64,000 nt of DNA from JBBATK01 sp044228685. Its GTDB lineage: Bacteria > Bacteroidota > Ignavibacteria > Kapaibacteriales > NICIL-2. The stretch spans positions 284,059 to 348,058 of the forward strand of contig JBGAUL010000001.1 of assembly GCA_044228685.1 (NCBI GenBank), given 5' to 3'. This document shows positions 25,826 through 35,607 of this stretch, one piece after another. How positions within the stretch are numbered: position 1 is the first letter of the stretch; each line of letters begins with the position of its first letter. The notes beneath the pieces are model-generated. The model had not been told where the DNA came from. It was given only the letters and a program-made list of their open reading frames with translations, and made no database searches. The position numbers and the translations under genes are program-made.

Positions 25826-28800
25826 CTACTCATTCACCACAGAAACCGGAATCGTTTGTGTCCACGTTGTGCCACGTAGCTCTATGAAGTATATGCCGGA
25901 AGCGCGAGACTTGAGTGTCAATCTTAAGCTGTGATAGTTGGCGTCAAGCGCCGAGTCAAATGATTGCAATTGCATACCGATACTATCAAAAACTTTTCCG
26001 CTAATAGGTCCACTTATTGAGGACGCAAAACGCAGAGTTATCTCGCCCGAACCAGGATTTGGGTAGGCAAGTATTGAAGCATTTTCTGTTGACATTGAAT
26101 CGTCCTGATCAATTACTGCGGGAACGAAGTAACCGCGAGCAAGGTTCATCATGTTAAAGGACGACTTGTACAATGCGGCATTATATCCAATGGACCCACC
26201 GAACACGATATCATTTGAGTCGTTGAGGAATGAGTAATCTTCTATTGTTGCACCAGGCTGGCTGATCCTCAGGTCAGCAATGACGCCGCGACGTATATGG
26301 TAAACAATGAAGCCGGGATACAGCTGAACCGGACCTCCGCCAATGGCAAAAACACTGTCACTTAAGCGATCTATTCTGTCGAAGTAACGCCACTGCGGAA
26401 CGATAGTTCGTTGCAGCACTTGTCCGTCCATCGTCACTTGTTCAATTAGAGCATTGGTTCGATGGCTGCCATACATCACACGGACCGTATCTAAAACTTC
26501 TTCACCTACCGCAAGTACATTCTCACCGCTAATCAGAGTGTTATCCTTGAAGATCTCGCAAGTAGGCGGAGTGTAGCGAGTAGTATGGACATTTTTGCCA
26601 AAGGCGTCTATTTCGATAATCGAAATTCGCCTATTCTTCAAACTGTCTGTTATTGGTCCTGATACGAACTGCACAGTTCTCTTTCCATTCTCGCTCTGCA
26701 CCAGGGGTAAGGCGTTCGCTTTGATTACGCTTTGAGTTATGACTTGGTTTGAGTTCTTGACGAGTACAACTATGGTGCTGTCTTGGAATGGATAGACATA
26801 GGAATTGCGGTTATTTCTCAAGGGTCGCATTTTGAAATAACCTCTACAGTATGGTATGCTATCTCTTATTACGGAATCAGCCTTGATGTAACCTGTATAA
26901 GAATTCTCGGCCCCGCCCATATGTGAAACTCTTGCAGTGAAGACGAGGGTTGAGTCGCGGTAAGGAGCCAATGTACCTGCAAAAGTATGATTGACCTGTA
27001 TTGGTGCGGAGTAACCTGCTATGTAAATTCTTGTCGCGAGAGAACAATCGTTGTGAACACGAACAGAGTATGCATCACTAGACCCGTTTGTATTGTAGTT
27101 AGATCCAGAGTAAGTCCATCTGTTATACGATGTCTGAAGCCTAGTATAAAGCGCTCCTGAAGGCGTACGGCAGAATTGTTTGATACTACTCGTTACGCTC
27201 TCTCCACTATAGTAGTCTCCATTGCTGCGTCCACCCGTTTCCAAGAATTTCAATTCACCTTGAATAGCTGAAGTTGGATATTCTGCCACATTGATATACA
27301 TCACCTTGAGCAGCGTGTATTGTTTGATACCGTCAAAGATGCTCAGGGAAACATTGTAAGCCTGCGACTCTTTAAAAACATAAATTGGATTTGTTTCAAG
27401 GCTGCTATCCAAGTAGTCAAATTGCCAGTTGCGTGTTTGGATATCTCCTAAGCTTTTGTCGTAAAAGTGTACTGTTAAAGGTGGCAATCCATACAAGGTA
27501 TCAGAATCAAATGCTACAATGGTTTTTGGTATGATTCTAACACTCGCGACCGCCACTCCAATCGAGTCGCCTTTAGAGTTGAAAACAACCAAACGCACAA
27601 GCTGCATTCCGGGTGTGTGGAAGTCATGCCGTACCGTTAAGCCACTATCAATGCTACCGTCGTCAAACTTCCACAAGCAGCGACTACTCATGGCATCTTC
27701 CACTCTAGCGTGAAACGTAACGGTGGTATCAACATATTGCAGGGTGTCCGACTGGCTAGTTGAAACGCGCTGGCTTAGCGTATCTTGAACCAACGAAACC
27801 CGTCGTAAGCTGCCATCATTCGACCTTACCACTAAGCTATCACCACTTAGAATTGGTGCGACGCGTGCCTTGCCAGCTAGTCCAAACGGCAGAGCCTTTG
27901 CACCGCATGTTTGAATGAGACCCGTGTGAAAGGTAACACAGCTGTTTGATTTCATAAGCAAATGCAGATACTTCCCATTTGAGCTAAAAGTAGCTGCTAA
28001 TACCTTTGATCCGTTTATAATCTGAGTTCGCAATCCATCTTCGGTGTTGAAAAAATAGTACTCATCTGAGGTCCCATAGCCAAACACTTTTTCGTCGTTG
28101 CGAAGCTGAAATTGAAACGAAGAATCGCCACTCATATAATAGGGGGCGTTCATAACAGAATCTAGTAATTGACGTGAACCATCGCTGCGATAGGCGTCTA
28201 TTGAATAGTAGGAAGGGATAGAGCCAGAATTACTAGAGAAATATTGAGTCAATGAATAGATTTTGGAGCTCGATTTTCCAAAAGTAGTGTAGTAACTATT
28301 GGGGCGGTCGCGAAGGAGAATGTTTTGACTGCTGTCATGACTGGAATACTGTCTCAAGCTGCCCTCGGTCCAGACATAATGGTTGAATTTGAAATCAGAT
28401 GAACCATACTTCGCTGAGCTATAGGAGAATCTGCCAGTAGTAATCGAATAGTCGAATGGGGATGATAAATAGAAGTACTGATAAAAGTATGGAGCGAGAA
28501 CTTGGACACTGTCTACCTTGTTCAAGTTTGGGATAGAGTAAGCAATAAGGTCGCTGTTTGCAGAATACCGTTCATGATTTGTTTGTACAACAACATTCCG
28601 ACCATCAGAAGAAATTCTAGCATCGATAACACTATCTGAACTGAGAGCATTAAGACCCTTAGACCACAAAGTCATGCCGGATCGCGCATCAATAGCCTGC
28701 AATGAATAGAGAGCTTTAGTGCTCGAGTTTGACACTGAAATCAGATACACGCTTAGGCCATCTGCCGAGACGACCATGCTGTTGACCTCGCCAACAGGCG

Positions 28801-28900
28801 CCGAGAGTTCTTCATACCCAACTTTTTGCATCCATTGGGCCTTTGCAGCACAAAACAGAAATAGGAGGAAAAGGCAGACTAAGACTAGGTGACGTGACAT
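25826..28900 (-). CDS. Large secreted PKD-domain protein with T9SS-like tail
   Basis: 1024-residue exported protein. The start at 28900 begins a signal peptide (SRHLVLVCLFLLFLFCAAKA); 26 more upstream codons are open but lack signal character. Residues about 30-370 look like a beta-propeller (repeated blades with VVSADGLSVYLI-type segments). Two PKD domains follow at about 387-447 (LWKFDDGSIDSG) and 461-533 (NWQFDY). A second propeller-like part and a C-terminal T9SS-type tail follow from about 938 (ILAYPNPGSGEITLRF ... SGIYFIELRG). PKD plus propeller architecture suggests adhesion or protein binding at the surface; no enzymatic motif is seen. Confidence 0.82.
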   Translation of the reverse strand: MSRHLVLVCLFLLFLFCAAKAQWMQKVGYEELSAPVGEVNSMVVSADGLSVYLISVSNSSTKALYSLQAIDARSGMTLWSKGLNALSSDSVIDARISSDGRNVVVQTNHERYSANSDLIAYSIPNLNKVDSVQVLAPYFYQYFYLSSPFDYSITTGRFSYSSAKYGSSDFKFNHYVWTEGSLRQYSSHDSSQNILLRDRPNSYYTTFGKSSSKIYSLTQYFSSNSGSIPSYYSIDAYRSDGSRQLLDSVMNAPYYMSGDSSFQFQLRNDEKVFGYGTSDEYYFFNTEDGLRTQIINGSKVLAATFSSNGKYLHLLMKSNSCVTFHTGLIQTCGAKALPFGLAGKARVAPILSGDSLVVRSNDGSLRRVSLVQDTLSQRVSTSQSDTLQYVDTTVTFHARVEDAMSSRCLWKFDDGSIDSGLTVRHDFHTPGMQLVRLVVFNSKGDSIGVAVASVRIIPKTIVAFDSDTLYGLPPLTVHFYDKSLGDIQTRNWQFDYLDSSLETNPIYVFKESQAYNVSLSIFDGIKQYTLLKVMYINVAEYPTSAIQGELKFLETGGRSNGDYYSGESVTSSIKQFCRTPSGALYTRLQTSYNRWTYSGSNYNTNGSSDAYSVRVHNDCSLATRIYIAGYSAPIQVNHTFAGTLAPYRDSTLVFTARVSHMGGAENSYTGYIKADSVIRDSIPYCRGYFKMRPLRNNRNSYVYPFQDSTIVVLVKNSNQVITQSVIKANALPLVQSENGKRTVQFVSGPITDSLKNRRISIIEIDAFGKNVHTTRYTPPTCEIFKDNTLISGENVLAVGEEVLDTVRVMYGSHRTNALIEQVTMDGQVLQRTIVPQWRYFDRIDRLSDSVFAIGGGPVQLYPGFIVYHIRRGVIADLRISQPGATIEDYSFLNDSNDIVFGGSIGYNAALYKSSFNMMNLARGYFVPAVIDQDDSMSTENASILAYPNPGSGEITLRFASSISGPISGKVFDSIGMQLQSFDSALDANYHSLRLTLKSRASGIYFIELRGTTWTQTIPVSVVNE

Positions 28901-29794
28901 AGTGCTAACACTGTGAAGTGAAGAACTTGTGGTGTAGTTCAGATGCATATTACTGGTCCGCCAAACAGTAAAACGCAACGACGAAACTGTGTTTCCCGAA
29001 ACTTAGCTAATTATATCATTGATTGGGCTCGGCGATTAGAGTATTAATTAATTCCGACTAGCCGTTGCCACATGGATCCACACACAAAAAAACAACGAAT
29101 TGAGCCTTGTTTCATTTCTTGAGTTGCACTTTGTCTTTGTTTAGAGTCTTTGTTTAAACATTGTTTATAGATCGTTTTACGATCACTCAAAACGGACCTG
29201 CTTTACGACATTGAACTTTTGAATGTTACTGCAACTCGAATCTGCGAAGCCTATGACACAGATCGTGGGCTACACTACGTAGACGATACGGCTTGTGATC
29301 GATTCGTCAGGGAAACAACCAGAGTTACGACGCGAGCAACTTTTGATGTGTTCGGTCCTCTCAGATTGACAGCGTAGAAACTCTTCGCAAACATCTGGCC
29401 TTCGCCATCACGCATAACGCGAAACCGAGAGAGTCTGAATTTGAACTTTCCAATTCTGTTATCAGGATCAAGGAAGTCATAGCCCCAGTCATATTAGCAC
29501 ATGATATCCTTCCTGTGCTATTGAATCTGAGTCGCTAAAAAAGCTGAAGAAAGAGGAGCGATTGGCCGTAGAACTTCAAGATTACGCGACTTCATAGTTG
29601 AAGGTACAAGGCGCTAAGTACTATTCAAGCGTACATCCCAACACAATAAAAGACCAAATAGTCAAAATCAACCACCGTTCTCATCACCTGAATAATGAAC
29701 AAAGTTAGTTGCACGAGATCGCGAAGGCATAGCGACTTGTATCCCACATCTGACTATTTTGTTGCGACAACTCTCCATAAATCAAAGGTCTTGC
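28901..29794. other. Gene-free interval with a possible gene remnant
   Basis: About 0.9 kb between the divergently transcribed PKD and heparinase-like genes. An 11-base direct repeat (GTCTTTGTTTA, twice at about 29131-29155) is visible. A 68-codon open stretch without a start codon (29171-29377, encoding ICEAYDTDRGLHYVDDTA... in part) could be a decayed gene, with possible frame-shifted continuation to about 29530. No family was recognised. Promoters for both neighbours must also lie here. Confidence 0.3.
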
Positions 29795-32521
29795 ATGATG
29801 CGTGCTCTACTCGGATTCGTCCTTCTTATCGTTTTCTGTGCCCATTCCTTTGCCTCAGGTCTACCGGTACGTTCGGACCGACCCCGTGTTTTGTTTACTC
29901 CATCATTGCTGACTCAACTTCGTGCGCGTGTGCAGACGAACGATGCGCGTTGGTTGCGATTAAAGGAAAGAGCAGATGAGCTTAAAGGTCTTGCCATTTT
30001 TCCTTACAAGGATTCTACTCGCGGTCGTGAACCGGAGAACACGATATTCTATGATTATCAGGGTGAAGGTTGGTTTAATGCTGCCATGCCGCTGGGTGTT
30101 GCCTATGTGATGACGGGCGATAAATCCTATTCGGGAAAGTTGATTGAGCTTGCGGATGAAATGATTCGTGCAGAAAATGATCCTGATAACAAACCACCAA
30201 AAGGACAATCCCCACTTGCTCCGGGTAACTATTATGCGACGCGGAATAATTGTCCGGTGCTGGCAATTATTTACGACTGGTGCTACGACGAACTTGGTGC
30301 CACACGAAAAACTGCCATGCGTCAGCTCATGAATGTGTACTTCGATTCTATTCGCACATCAGCCTATCAACGCAATACGAATGCAGACGGGAACTACTAT
30401 ACCGGACACATGATCGGCGTTGGCTACATGGGATACGCAATAGCCGGAGATGATGCTCGCGCACAAATGATGATCGACTATGCCAGAATGCGTTTCGATG
30501 GAACTGCGAGCGCACTTATTGGTACTGACGACACACCTGAAGAACACTGGACACAATTGTTCGACGGGGGATACCTTGCGCAGTTGTCTCGTCAATACAA
30601 CTCCGAATACATCACCGGCGCGCCGTTCAAAGGAGGTTTTGATTTTCAAGGATGGGCCTATGGTGGCTTTACCTTTAATAGCATGATTGATTATTGTCAG
30701 ATTGTAAAAACAGCAACTACGGAAGATCTGTTATCATCACGCCGCGACTGGCTATCGCAAATTCTTCGCTCGCTCAAACATCATCTGATGCCAAATCGCT
30801 TTGAGATTTTTCCGTCAGGAGACTGGGGCAGCGACTACGGAGCAGTTATTAGTGCGAGCTTGCCGCTGCGTTTAGCATTCTTTCTTGCCGGCACTGCAGA
30901 TGGTCCGGGAGCGCAGCATTTTCTGCATAGCGAAATCGCACAGCATTCTCCGTACCCAGAGTACCGCGACGATATTTACCAGGAAATCGGAAGACCATCT
31001 GCATGGGAGGATTTCTACTACGGTGATACGACGCGTCCTTCCGCAGAACTCGTGCAACCACCATACTATTCCGGTTTCTCACCTGTTTATCCGAAGGCAA
31101 AGCAAGGCAACGGCGCAATACCATATTTCTTCATGCGCAGCGACTGGGGTTCACAAGCAACGTGGGCAAGCATTCACATGGGTGCAGCGTATTATGATGA
31201 TCACCAGCACAATGATGCAGGACATATTTGGATCAAGCGCGGTAGCGATTACTTGCTTGTAGATGCATCAAATTGGAAAGGCGCAGCAGGTTCAATTGGT
31301 ATAGTTGGATCCTCTATGGATGAGGAATATTCAGCATCTGCAGTTACGAATACATTGTACTTCAATGATTGGGGAGAGCAGCAGTACACGGACATGCCTT
31401 TCACCGGTGGACAAGGCTTTGCTGGTAAAGATGAAGTCACGGCAGATGAGCAGACTATCAATTACTCCTTCGTGCGAGGAGATTTATCCTCGGCATACGA
31501 GACCACAGCCGACACAGCGCTACAGGGTAATCGTCGTCTTGACTATTTCTACCGCTCATATTTATACCAGCGCTTCGCAAACATTTTTGTAGTCTTCGAT
31601 CAAGTGAAGGCAAAAGCCTCTTCAAATCCCAAAGGCGCCTATCCCAAGCATATGCGTTGGCACTTTCCTGTGAAGCCTGTCGTGAATCAGAACACCGTGC
31701 TGGTTGAGAAAGGGGATTCGCGACTGCATATGATTTCCATGATGCCTACCGCGCTCAGCGCTGTCGATGAATCCGCCAATCCTGATCCGTGCGAAGACGC
31801 AACGCCTCCCTGTGATCCATGGAACGAAAACAGTGGAACCTGGCGCTTGGAAGTTCGCGATGCAAGCAATCCGCTGGCGCAGCAGTTTCTCATGGTCATG
31901 CAATCAACATCAAAGAATCAAGCAGCGCCGACTGCAAGTGTAGTCAATACAACATCCAAGAACATGATCGGCGTCCTTGTTACAACTGCATCAAACGAAC
32001 GAAGCGTCATTCTGTTTAACAACCAAGAAGCACAAGTTCCGACGCCAATTACTGAATGCAGCTACGAGGTAGCATCGGCTTCAACCGCAGCGCACACTTT
32101 GAGCGGAATGGAACCCGGTGCTCACTACAACGCAAGTTTAAATGGAAGCACGGTAACGGTGTCAAAGTCAGCCGGCGGTAGCCTCGTTGCATCCGAAGCA
32201 GGCGTGCTACAATTTGGTGCACTACCCACAGTAGGCGTTGAATCCGCATCCGAACTTGATGCATTGAATAGTCTTCAGTGTTTTCCTAATCCAAGCAATA
32301 CAGTACTGCACATCCGTTTCTTGGCTCAAGCCGCGACCTCATACACACTCGAATTGTTTGATGCGGTTGGTCAGCGCTGCAGCGTAAAAGAGTTTAGTGC
32401 ATCCGACAGCGGTCTGCTTGAAACACAAGTGGCACTCACTACACTGCGCGATGGATGTTATTTCTGTCAGATTCGCAGCAATAATGGAGTTATGATAAAA
32501 CCGGTTGTGGTTGTGCATTAA
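29795..32521 (+). CDS. Secreted heparinase II/III-like polysaccharide lyase with T9SS-like tail
   Basis: 908 residues from the ATG at 29795, which opens a signal peptide (RALLGFVLLIVFCAHSFASG). Residues about 25-400 form the helical toroid typical of chondroitin/alginate/heparinase-type lyases (ALAIIYDWCYDELG-like helices, FPSGDWGSDYG). Residues about 430-780 are a beta-sandwich with YDDHQHNDAGHIWIKRG, resembling the heparinase II/III His/Asp motif. The last ~80 residues (CFPNPSNTVLHIRF ... GCYFCQIRSNNG) form a T9SS sorting tail. It probably degrades an acidic polysaccharide outside the cell, but the substrate cannot be read. No PUL-type SusC/SusD partners are nearby. Confidence 0.8.
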   Translation: MMRALLGFVLLIVFCAHSFASGLPVRSDRPRVLFTPSLLTQLRARVQTNDARWLRLKERADELKGLAIFPYKDSTRGREPENTIFYDYQGEGWFNAAMPLGVAYVMTGDKSYSGKLIELADEMIRAENDPDNKPPKGQSPLAPGNYYATRNNCPVLAIIYDWCYDELGATRKTAMRQLMNVYFDSIRTSAYQRNTNADGNYYTGHMIGVGYMGYAIAGDDARAQMMIDYARMRFDGTASALIGTDDTPEEHWTQLFDGGYLAQLSRQYNSEYITGAPFKGGFDFQGWAYGGFTFNSMIDYCQIVKTATTEDLLSSRRDWLSQILRSLKHHLMPNRFEIFPSGDWGSDYGAVISASLPLRLAFFLAGTADGPGAQHFLHSEIAQHSPYPEYRDDIYQEIGRPSAWEDFYYGDTTRPSAELVQPPYYSGFSPVYPKAKQGNGAIPYFFMRSDWGSQATWASIHMGAAYYDDHQHNDAGHIWIKRGSDYLLVDASNWKGAAGSIGIVGSSMDEEYSASAVTNTLYFNDWGEQQYTDMPFTGGQGFAGKDEVTADEQTINYSFVRGDLSSAYETTADTALQGNRRLDYFYRSYLYQRFANIFVVFDQVKAKASSNPKGAYPKHMRWHFPVKPVVNQNTVLVEKGDSRLHMISMMPTALSAVDESANPDPCEDATPPCDPWNENSGTWRLEVRDASNPLAQQFLMVMQSTSKNQAAPTASVVNTTSKNMIGVLVTTASNERSVILFNNQEAQVPTPITECSYEVASASTAAHTLSGMEPGAHYNASLNGSTVTVSKSAGGSLVASEAGVLQFGALPTVGVESASELDALNSLQCFPNPSNTVLHIRFLAQAATSYTLELFDAVGQRCSVKEFSASDSGLLETQVALTTLRDGCYFCQIRSNNGVMIKPVVVVH

Positions 32522-34453
32522 CGATGATTTGGCGTAATAGAGAATCACAGATACAACCTGAGAGTTGTTGTTTGATGTGAGTCGGCTGTCCTAAACGCAA
32601 TCCCCGAAGCGTCCTTTATATGCGCGCGACATACATTAACCAAAATTCCGTTCGAATGCAATACAGTCGATCGAAGTAGCTGCGTTGATTCGCGCAGCAA
32701 ACATCCACTATGCCCTAATCATGCCTGAGTTACACTTGGCGCTGCAGTGCGCGTCATCGAAAGAGCTAATGTTCCAAATCAACATTTTCGTCTTGTTTTC
32801 GAACAATAGTCTTACAGTTTGCGAATCGGAATGACAAATTGTAAGACAAGAGTTGATGTTTGTTGTGTGCTTGGGTGAAAAGGAGGTGGGAAGCTCAAGT
32901 AGCTTATCTAAGTGCTTTCTGAGGTTTCCACTGTAAACAGGGACCGGCTATAGAGACAACGCCGGGAGGAGCTGAGTTCTCACCCTTTCAGTAAACCTTG
33001 AATGAGAATCGTTCGCATCGATGCGCTGACCTAATGAGGTAGAGGTGAATAAGAGAGGGCAAACTATGGTATGAAATGCGAGTGTCAGAATAATAACAAT
33101 CCTGGAAGGGTGATAGAAGCTGAGCCGTCTGAGGTTTGGCGAATTGTTTTAGGCAGAGAAAGTAGAGAGGATACTTCATTCTCAAATGAAGCTAGCCGGA
33201 AGCCTTCCAATGACCGGTTGTGCGTGAGAATATTCTTAGCAGCAGGGTTGAGCGACACATACCAAAATCGTCGAACGCGCGAGGAGAACGCCGAGAGAGT
33301 TGAATCCGGATCATTTAATGATCGACTGAATTTTTCACGACTCACTCTCCGGTTTATGGCTGAAATGTATTGAAGACTATATACATGAGCCTTGCACGTG
33401 GTGTTGCACAGAGTGTTGCCAGTAGTGTCAGTGGATACCTAGCGTAGCACAGAAGACATCAGAATGTAAGGGAATTGCAAAAGGAGACGCTTCTCCATTG
33501 AGTAGAAGAGTTTTTCGAGAAGTACTGGAAACTGTTGAGCTCGTCTTTTACATTGCAGGTTAGTGAAGAAGAGCTAACGTGTTTCACTGCAGGTAAATCG
33601 AGACAGATCAGAATTGGGGCTTATTTGAGCGCTGGAAACCGCACGCTCTTGAGCTGAAAGTTCAAAGGAGAATGAACCGGGAGTGTCTCAGTGTCCCGTG
33701 AAAAAGTACAGTGAGACTGGGTTGCATGAGTGTAGATAGCACGTCTTACACACAATATCATCAGGCCGCGCATTCTTGAGAACGGTGATGTAACTGCGCT
33801 TTCAACGTGATATTGGTTTCCATGACAGTGAATGAACAGACAACAAACTTACAGCGTGGAATAGTAGATTTCTGTGAGGTATGCGTTAGACTCTGGGCAA
33901 GAAGTACCCCACATGTTTGGCAAACTCCAGAAGCAAAGAAGGAGGGGGCAGAATTGCGATAGCCAGGGATAGTGTAATAATAGCATAACTCCATGAATCT
34001 CTTAAAGAAGAGCAGTCGGCTAAAGTTTAGTTGCCTGGGGTCAATGCCGTGCAGGCGCGCTGGTTTAGACATAAAACTAGGTGTTTGCAAGCAAGCGGGG
34101 TACACACACCTAGCATACATTTCGAGGTCAAATCGACTTTCAGTAAGGGTACATTTCGGTGATTTGAGGTGCTTCAATCTAATCAGAAACAATTTGAATG
34201 GTAGTGAGCCATGTTTAGAGTCGGCAGTGCACCACGTTCGAGTCTTGCCTCAGTCGAATATTCAGCTGGTTCGTTGAACGTATTCAACCAATCGTGATGA
34301 GTGTTTTTTGAGTGGTCATAACCTTTTTCCAGGCTTTAACTTGCGTTTTTCCAACAGATATAGGGGTAAAGTACTGATTCATTGTGGTGTTTATTGTGTA
34401 TTGCTTAGCTGTTCAACTTCTTCTATTTTACCGAGTTATAACTTCAATCGGCG
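32522..34453. other. 1.9-kb gene-free interval with stable stem-loops; candidate ncRNA region
   Basis: No convincing protein gene was found on either strand. The longest ORFs (100 and 143 codons) overlap others, lack start context, and have cysteine- and leucine-rich, family-less translations. Several hairpins are visible: a 13-bp stem at 32809-32847; GTCTCAGTGT with ACAGTGAGAC (33685-33717, one mismatch); GATCATT-T-AATGATC (33309-33323); and a GAGCG...CGCTC stem near 33627-33650. The promoter for the PAS regulator must lie near its 3' end. It is the largest gap in an otherwise dense window. Confidence 0.45.
32809..32847. repeat. 13-bp inverted repeat (strong stem-loop)
   Basis: GTCTTACAGTTTG (32809-32821) pairs with CAAATTGTAAGAC (32835-32847) with a single G-U wobble around a 13-base loop. 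Flanking ATCAAC and GTTGAT can extend the structure. It lies about 290 bp after the lyase gene and is not followed by a T-run, so a simple terminator is unlikely. Confidence 0.7.
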
Positions 34454-35533
34454 ATGAACACCCTACGCTCAGAATTTCTCGATAATTTTGAAAAGACGCT
34501 CAATTTTGATAAGAATGACGGTTGCAATACACTCAGTTCAGAAGAAGCTCTAAACACCAGGTACAAAAGCATAATCGATGCCATCATAGACAACGAAGCA
34601 TGTTTTGTTGGCCTTTATGATCTCACGCGCACTGAAAAACAGTATGTCTTTGTGTCAAATGGCTGCAGAAGGATACTGGGCTATGAACCCCGAGAAGTAC
34701 TGGAGCGAGGCTTTGAGCTTGCCGTTTCAATGATTCACGAGGATGATTTAGAGCGCTTGTATCGTTTCAATGTTGAAATGAACCAGGAGTTCAGAGACAC
34801 CCCGATAGAAGTCATCCGTTCAAAAGTGTTCTCATGTGAAAACAGAATTCAGAAAAAGACAGGGGAAATCATTTGGATGCGCTCCCACTCACAACTTCTT
34901 ACGAAGACTGAGAGTGGCGAACCTCAGCTTGTCTTCTTTATCAATACTGATGTAACTCGAGAAAAAGAGCTAGATATTGAACTTATAGAGAAGACTAAGT
35001 CTGAGAAAAATCTGATCAAGCACAATGCAGCGCTAGAAGTCCAACAGGCGCAACAGAAGAGCGCGATCATGGAGATGGAGCTTGCGACACTTCGCATGGA
35101 GTTGGGGTACAAAGAGAAGGAGTTGTTACGCTATGCAATGAGTACAGCGTCGAAAAATGAGCTCTTGTCGGAGGTGCATGACGTACTGCGTCGCTTTAGA
35201 AACGCAGATCCGGAAGCGCTTCAAAACGAACTGAACAAAAAGTTGTGGTCATTCTCCCAGCATAAAAGTGTTGAAGAGGAGTGGGAATCATTTCAGCTTC
35301 AGTTTAACTCCATCAATCCGGAGTTCAACAAAACTATACTTCAGCGTTGTCCGGAGCTTACAAAAACAGAATTGAGTATCGTTTCGATGTTGCGATTGCA
35401 AATGCAACCCAAAGATATTGCTCGATTCAAATATGTTAGTCTTTCGAACATTCAAAATCATATAGGACGGATAAGACGCAAGCTTGGGCTTCGTCGGAAC
35501 CAAAATGTAACAAAGTATTTAGCTGAGTTGTAA
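34454..35533 (+). CDS. PAS-domain transcriptional regulator with LuxR-type helix-turn-helix
   Basis: 359-residue cytosolic regulator. A PAS fold spans about residues 35-180 (FVSNGCRRILGYEPREV ... RIQKKTGEIIWMRSHSQ ... FFINTDVTREKE). A coiled coil follows at about 175-235, then an all-helical segment. The LuxR-like DNA-binding domain is at about 290-359 (CPELTKTELSIVSMLRLQM then SLSNIQNHIGRIRRKLGL). PAS domains sense ligands, redox state or light; no cofactor residue could be assigned. It lies 74 bp upstream of the giant surface protein gene on the same strand and is a plausible regulator of it. The C-terminal half resembles the regulator at 15158-15724. Confidence 0.85.
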   Translation: MNTLRSEFLDNFEKTLNFDKNDGCNTLSSEEALNTRYKSIIDAIIDNEACFVGLYDLTRTEKQYVFVSNGCRRILGYEPREVLERGFELAVSMIHEDDLERLYRFNVEMNQEFRDTPIEVIRSKVFSCENRIQKKTGEIIWMRSHSQLLTKTESGEPQLVFFINTDVTREKELDIELIEKTKSEKNLIKHNAALEVQQAQQKSAIMEMELATLRMELGYKEKELLRYAMSTASKNELLSEVHDVLRRFRNADPEALQNELNKKLWSFSQHKSVEEEWESFQLQFNSINPEFNKTILQRCPELTKTELSIVSMLRLQMQPKDIARFKYVSLSNIQNHIGRIRRKLGLRRNQNVTKYLAEL

Positions 35534-35561
35534 AAAAGAGGCAGTTATCACTTCACTGGGT

Positions 35562-35583
35562 CTAGGATGAAACCCTAGTTTTC
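35562..35583 (+). terminator. Weak stem-loop between regulator and giant surface protein
   Basis: CTAGG (35562-35566) pairs with CCTAG (35574-35578) around 7 bases, followed by TTTTCC. The stem is only 5 bp, so it may attenuate rather than terminate. Confidence 0.3.
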
Positions 35584-35607
35584 CTTAGATACCTATCAAG
35601 AACCAAT

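Noticed and set aside
33071..34192. ORFs of 100 (+), 86 (-) and 143 (-) codons in the gene-free interval
   Set aside because: No ribosome-binding context, no family resemblance, and overlaps on opposite strands; composition is not typical of neighbouring genes.
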